Assembly (NCBI GenBank): GCA_938045615.1
Contig: CALIBC010000180.1
Location: forward strand, 124,001-188,000
Origin: an uncultured Clostridia bacterium
Lineage (GTDB): Bacteria > Bacillota > Clostridia > Peptostreptococcales > Anaerovoracaceae
Direction: 5' to 3'
Length of the DNA stretch: 64,000 bases
A model generated the notes under the pieces. That model was not told where the DNA came from. It worked only from the letters and a program-made list of their open reading frames with translations, and made no database searches. Of this stretch, positions 61,626 to 64,000 are shown piece by piece. Within the stretch, counting starts at the first letter, position 1. Each line of letters opens with the position of its first letter. Both the position numbers and the translations under genes were made by a program.

Positions 61626-62576
61626 TTGGATACGAAAGAATTAAAAACATTGATAGAAGATGTTCTTTCAGAAATGAACCTTCAGAGCGGAACGGAGCTA
61701 AGGCAAAAGCGGACGGAAGAGGCGGCAATGAATGAAACCGCCGGTGTTGTGGAAGCACACACAGGCAGTGCTTCCAAGCAAACCGAAACCTCTGAGCAGG
61801 CGGGAATTGAGACGGGGATGCTGGAAGATATCACAAAAATTGATGTAAAGGATCAGTACCTTATTGACAATCCCGTCGATAAAGAAGGTTTTATGGAACT
61901 GAAACAGTTCGCACCGTGCAGGCTCGGTATAGGCAAGGCGGGAGCGCGTTACAAGACTTTACCGCAGCTGATGTTCAGAGCGGCACACTCAGCTGCGCAG
62001 GATGCGGTGTTCTCGGACGTTGACCAGGATTTTGTCGACAATTTGGGATTGTTCACCGTACAGAGCAGATGCAGCAGCAAGGACGAATATTTGACAAGAC
62101 CTGATCTGGGAAGGAGATTGTCCGAAGAAGCTGTTAAGACTATCAAAGAAAAATGTGAGATGAACCCGCAGGTTGAGATATTTGTGTCCGACGGGTTGAG
62201 TTCGGCGGCAGTTGCAGCAAATACTGAAGACGTTCTTTCCGGAGCTATACAAGGGTTGAAGAGCAACGGAATAAACGTTGGAACCCCTTTCTTCCTGAAA
62301 TACGGAAGAGTCGGAGCTATGGATGAGGTATCGGAAATATTGAATGCGGATGTTACGTGCGTGCTGATCGGGGAAAGACCGGGTCTGATAACCGCCACCT
62401 CAATGTCGGCATACATGGCGTACAAGGGGACCATAGGGATGCCCGAATCACGTCGGACGGTGGTATCCAACATTCATTCGGCGGGAACTATTCCTGCTGA
62501 GGCGGGTGCACATCTGGCAGAGATCATTAAAATCATGTTGGAGAAGAAGATAAGCGGAACAGAGTTGAAATTGTAA
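61626..62576 (+). CDS. eutC: Ethanolamine ammonia-lyase small subunit
   Basis: Small subunit of the B12 lyase, 316 residues, starting at TTG (61626) 8 bases after GGAGG; no in-frame ATG fits better. The first 20 residues (LDTKELKTLIEDVLSEMNL) form an amphipathic helix followed by a long poorly conserved linker to about residue 75, which is the layout of a microcompartment-targeting peptide. The conserved core begins ELKQFAPCRLGIGKAGARYK and includes TLPQLMFRAAHSAAQDAV and SDGLSSAAVAANTEDVL. Confidence 0.95.
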   Translation: MDTKELKTLIEDVLSEMNLQSGTELRQKRTEEAAMNETAGVVEAHTGSASKQTETSEQAGIETGMLEDITKIDVKDQYLIDNPVDKEGFMELKQFAPCRLGIGKAGARYKTLPQLMFRAAHSAAQDAVFSDVDQDFVDNLGLFTVQSRCSSKDEYLTRPDLGRRLSEEAVKTIKEKCEMNPQVEIFVSDGLSSAAVAANTEDVLSGAIQGLKSNGINVGTPFFLKYGRVGAMDEVSEILNADVTCVLIGERPGLITATSMSAYMAYKGTIGMPESRRTVVSNIHSAGTIPAEAGAHLAEIIKIMLEKKISGTELKL

Positions 62577-62587
62577 GGAGAGAAAAA

Positions 62588-63241
62588 ATGAAAAGAGATC
62601 CATTGAAATCGAATGTTCTTGCCGCAAAGATCATACCGAATGCCAGTCCGGACATGTTGAAAGATTTTACAATTCCGGCGGAGTACAAATCACTGGCACT
62701 CATAACGGCTGATTGTGATGATGTAACGTATACGGCTCTTGATGAAGCGACAAAGAAAGCTGACGTTGTGGTCGCATATGCGAAAAGCTTTTACGGCGGC
62801 GCGGCAAACGCCAACACAAAACTTGCGGGAGAGATTATAGGTATTCTTGCCGGACCTAACCCTGCGGAGGTCAAAAGTGGATTGGAAGCTGCGATAGATA
62901 TGATCGAGAATAAGGCGTATTTCATATCAGCAAATGAAGACGATACGATCGCATACTATGCGCACTGCATATCCAGGACGGGTTCATATCTGTCTGAAGG
63001 AGCAGGAGTTGCCGAGGGCGAGGCGCTGGCTTACCTGATTGCACCTCCTCTTGAGGCAATGTATGCGGTGGATGCTGCGATTAAGGCTGCGGATGTGAAA
63101 CTTTGTGTTCTTTATGCCCCCCCATCCGAAACCAACTTCGGTGGAGCACTTCTCACGGGGAGTCAGTCGGCATGCAAATCGGCGTGTGACGCTTTTGCTG
63201 CGGCTGTGGAATTTGTAGCTGATAATCCGGTCGCTTTTTAA
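62588..63241 (+). CDS. eutL: Ethanolamine microcompartment shell protein EutL
   Basis: 217-residue tandem BMC-domain trimer forming a gated pore. The N-terminal MKRDPLKSNVLAAKIIPNAS and SLALITADCDDVTYTALDEA, VAYAKSFYGGAANANTKLAG, and the C-terminal LYAPPSETNFGGALLTGSQSA are EutL hallmarks. AGGAGAG lies directly before the start. It is 11 bases after eutC. Confidence 0.96.
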   Translation: MKRDPLKSNVLAAKIIPNASPDMLKDFTIPAEYKSLALITADCDDVTYTALDEATKKADVVVAYAKSFYGGAANANTKLAGEIIGILAGPNPAEVKSGLEAAIDMIENKAYFISANEDDTIAYYAHCISRTGSYLSEGAGVAEGEALAYLIAPPLEAMYAVDAAIKAADVKLCVLYAPPSETNFGGALLTGSQSACKSACDAFAAAVEFVADNPVAF

Positions 63242-63335
63242 AAAGTATTTCATGCGGAAAGAATGGCAGAATGAAGTCAAAAAAAATTGTCGTATATGCG
63301 CAAGCAAGAAGATATTTTAACAGGAGGAAAAGGAA

Positions 63336-63620
63336 ATGACTAATATGCAAGCATTGGGAATGATTGAAACTAAGGGTCTGGTAGGATCTGTAGAGGCTGC
63401 GGACGCAATGGTAAAGGCAGCCAATGTGGTACTTACGGGTAAAGTTCTTGTGGGCGGTGGCCTTGTGACGGTAATGGTAAGAGGAGATGTGGGAGCGGTA
63501 AAAGCAGCGGTAGATGCCGGTGCCGCTGCGGCCGAAAGAGTCGGGGAACTGATCTCTATACATGTAATACCAAGACCACACAATGAGGTTGAGCTGATAT
63601 TGCCCGGAGCGGACAAGTAA
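63336..63620 (+). CDS. eutM: Ethanolamine microcompartment shell protein, EutM type
   Basis: 94-residue single BMC-domain hexamer, the main facet protein. [20 protein letters not shown], the pore-region [20 protein letters not shown] and the C-terminal [17 protein letters not shown] are diagnostic. The ribosome site is AGGAGG at 63322-63327. A small frame upstream ends in an ATGA overlap with its start. Confidence 0.95.
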   Translation: MTNMQALGMIETKGLVGSVEAADAMVKAANVVLTGKVLVGGGLVTVMVRGDVGAVKAAVDAGAAAAERVGELISIHVIPRPHNEVELILPGADK

Positions 63621-63651
63621 GAGAAACAAGTGAGGAATTAGGAGAACTCAA

Positions 63652-64000
63652 ATGTTGGCTTTAGGAATGATAGAGGTCTATGGCAGAGTTGGAGCCATAG
63701 AGGGACTGGACAGTGCATTGAAGAGCGCCAACGTTCATCTGGTAAACATGATCAGAGTGGGCGGAGGGCTGACATCGGTATTCATCGAAGGAGATGTCGG
63801 TGCGGTCAAAGCAGCGATAGATTCGGCTGCCGCCGCAGCTTCTGAGGTAGGCAGGCTTTGCTCAAATCATGTAATACCGAGACCGGACAAAGCTGTAAGA
63901 GCGATGCTTGAAATGAAGGTTACCGTGAATGAGACTGTCGAAAAGAAAGATGAACATGCTCAAAACAAGAGCCCGGAAAGTATGACGGTGAGTCGGCTAA
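63652..64000 (+). CDS. BMC-domain shell protein with C-terminal extension (3' end missing)
   Basis: Starts at ATG 63652 after AGGAGA and stays open to the window end (116 codons). Residues 1-90 are a BMC domain, MLALGMIEVYGRVGAIEGLD then [20 protein letters not shown] and NHVIPRPDKAVRAM. A polar, acidic/basic tail (VTVNETVEKKDEHAQNK...) extends beyond the domain, resembling EutK-like or other extended shell proteins. It is a paralogue of the preceding eutM. Confidence 0.85.
   Translation, partial: MLALGMIEVYGRVGAIEGLDSALKSANVHLVNMIRVGGGLTSVFIEGDVGAVKAAIDSAAAAASEVGRLCSNHVIPRPDKAVRAMLEMKVTVNETVEKKDEHAQNKSPESMTVSRL

Overview
The window is typical of a low-GC anaerobic Firmicute of class Clostridia. 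The GABA-fermentation operon resembles that of Clostridium aminobutyricum, which suggests a Clostridiales family XIII / Anaerovoracaceae-like amino-acid fermenter; this placement is inference. Most genes are on the + strand with good Shine-Dalgarno sites.

Region by region. 1-13943: housekeeping genes (5'-truncated rRNA methyltransferase, pheS-pheT, zapA, mutS2, a DUF523 gene, argS), then a translationally coupled radical-SAM / pseudo-radical-SAM / TPR trio and an FMN-dependent alpha-hydroxy-acid oxidase family gene. 14070-24187: a sigma-54-dependent activator with an unusual dehydrogenase-derived N-terminus, two palindromic sites, a canonical -24/-12 promoter, and a GABA-to-crotonyl-CoA operon (gabT, abfD, abfT, a small CGGCNP protein, an APC permease, 4-hydroxybutyrate dehydrogenase). 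24443-26125 (minus strand): a flavodoxin/ferredoxin fusion and a YlmH-like S4 protein. 26519-30579: two secreted proteins of unknown function. 30949-31221: tRNA-Asn, tRNA-Leu, initiator tRNA-fMet. 31333-39452: a TetR regulator with a double operator and four half-size ABC exporters, probably two heterodimers. 39687-43843: a secreted subtilase with Ig-like domains and a lysine-rich secreted protein. 43856-54027: Mrp ATPase, YprB-like nuclease, Nudix hydrolase, XerD-like recombinase, CAP-domain secreted protein, an IS remnant, rplS-rbgA-rnhB and fhs. 54165-64000: an ethanolamine-utilisation microcompartment locus (eutG, S, P, V, W, A, B, C, L, M and a further BMC shell gene cut by the window end).

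How it works together. GABA is imported, transaminated to succinate semialdehyde, reduced to 4-hydroxybutyrate, activated by CoA transfer and dehydrated to crotonyl-CoA for butyrate formation. The sigma-54 activator just upstream very probably controls this. In the eut locus, the EutW/EutV two-component pair should act by antitermination: both transcripts (before eutG and before eutA) begin with a pair of small hexaloop hairpins, the second overlapping an intrinsic terminator, as expected of ANTAR-protein targets.

The most notable points are the Kdd-like pseudo-dehydrogenase sensor fused to a sigma-54 activator, a B12-binding/radical-SAM-type protein that has lost its cluster cysteines, the two ANTAR dual-hairpin leaders plus a small ORF coupled to eutA, and a structured, GC-rich gabT-abfD intergenic segment.
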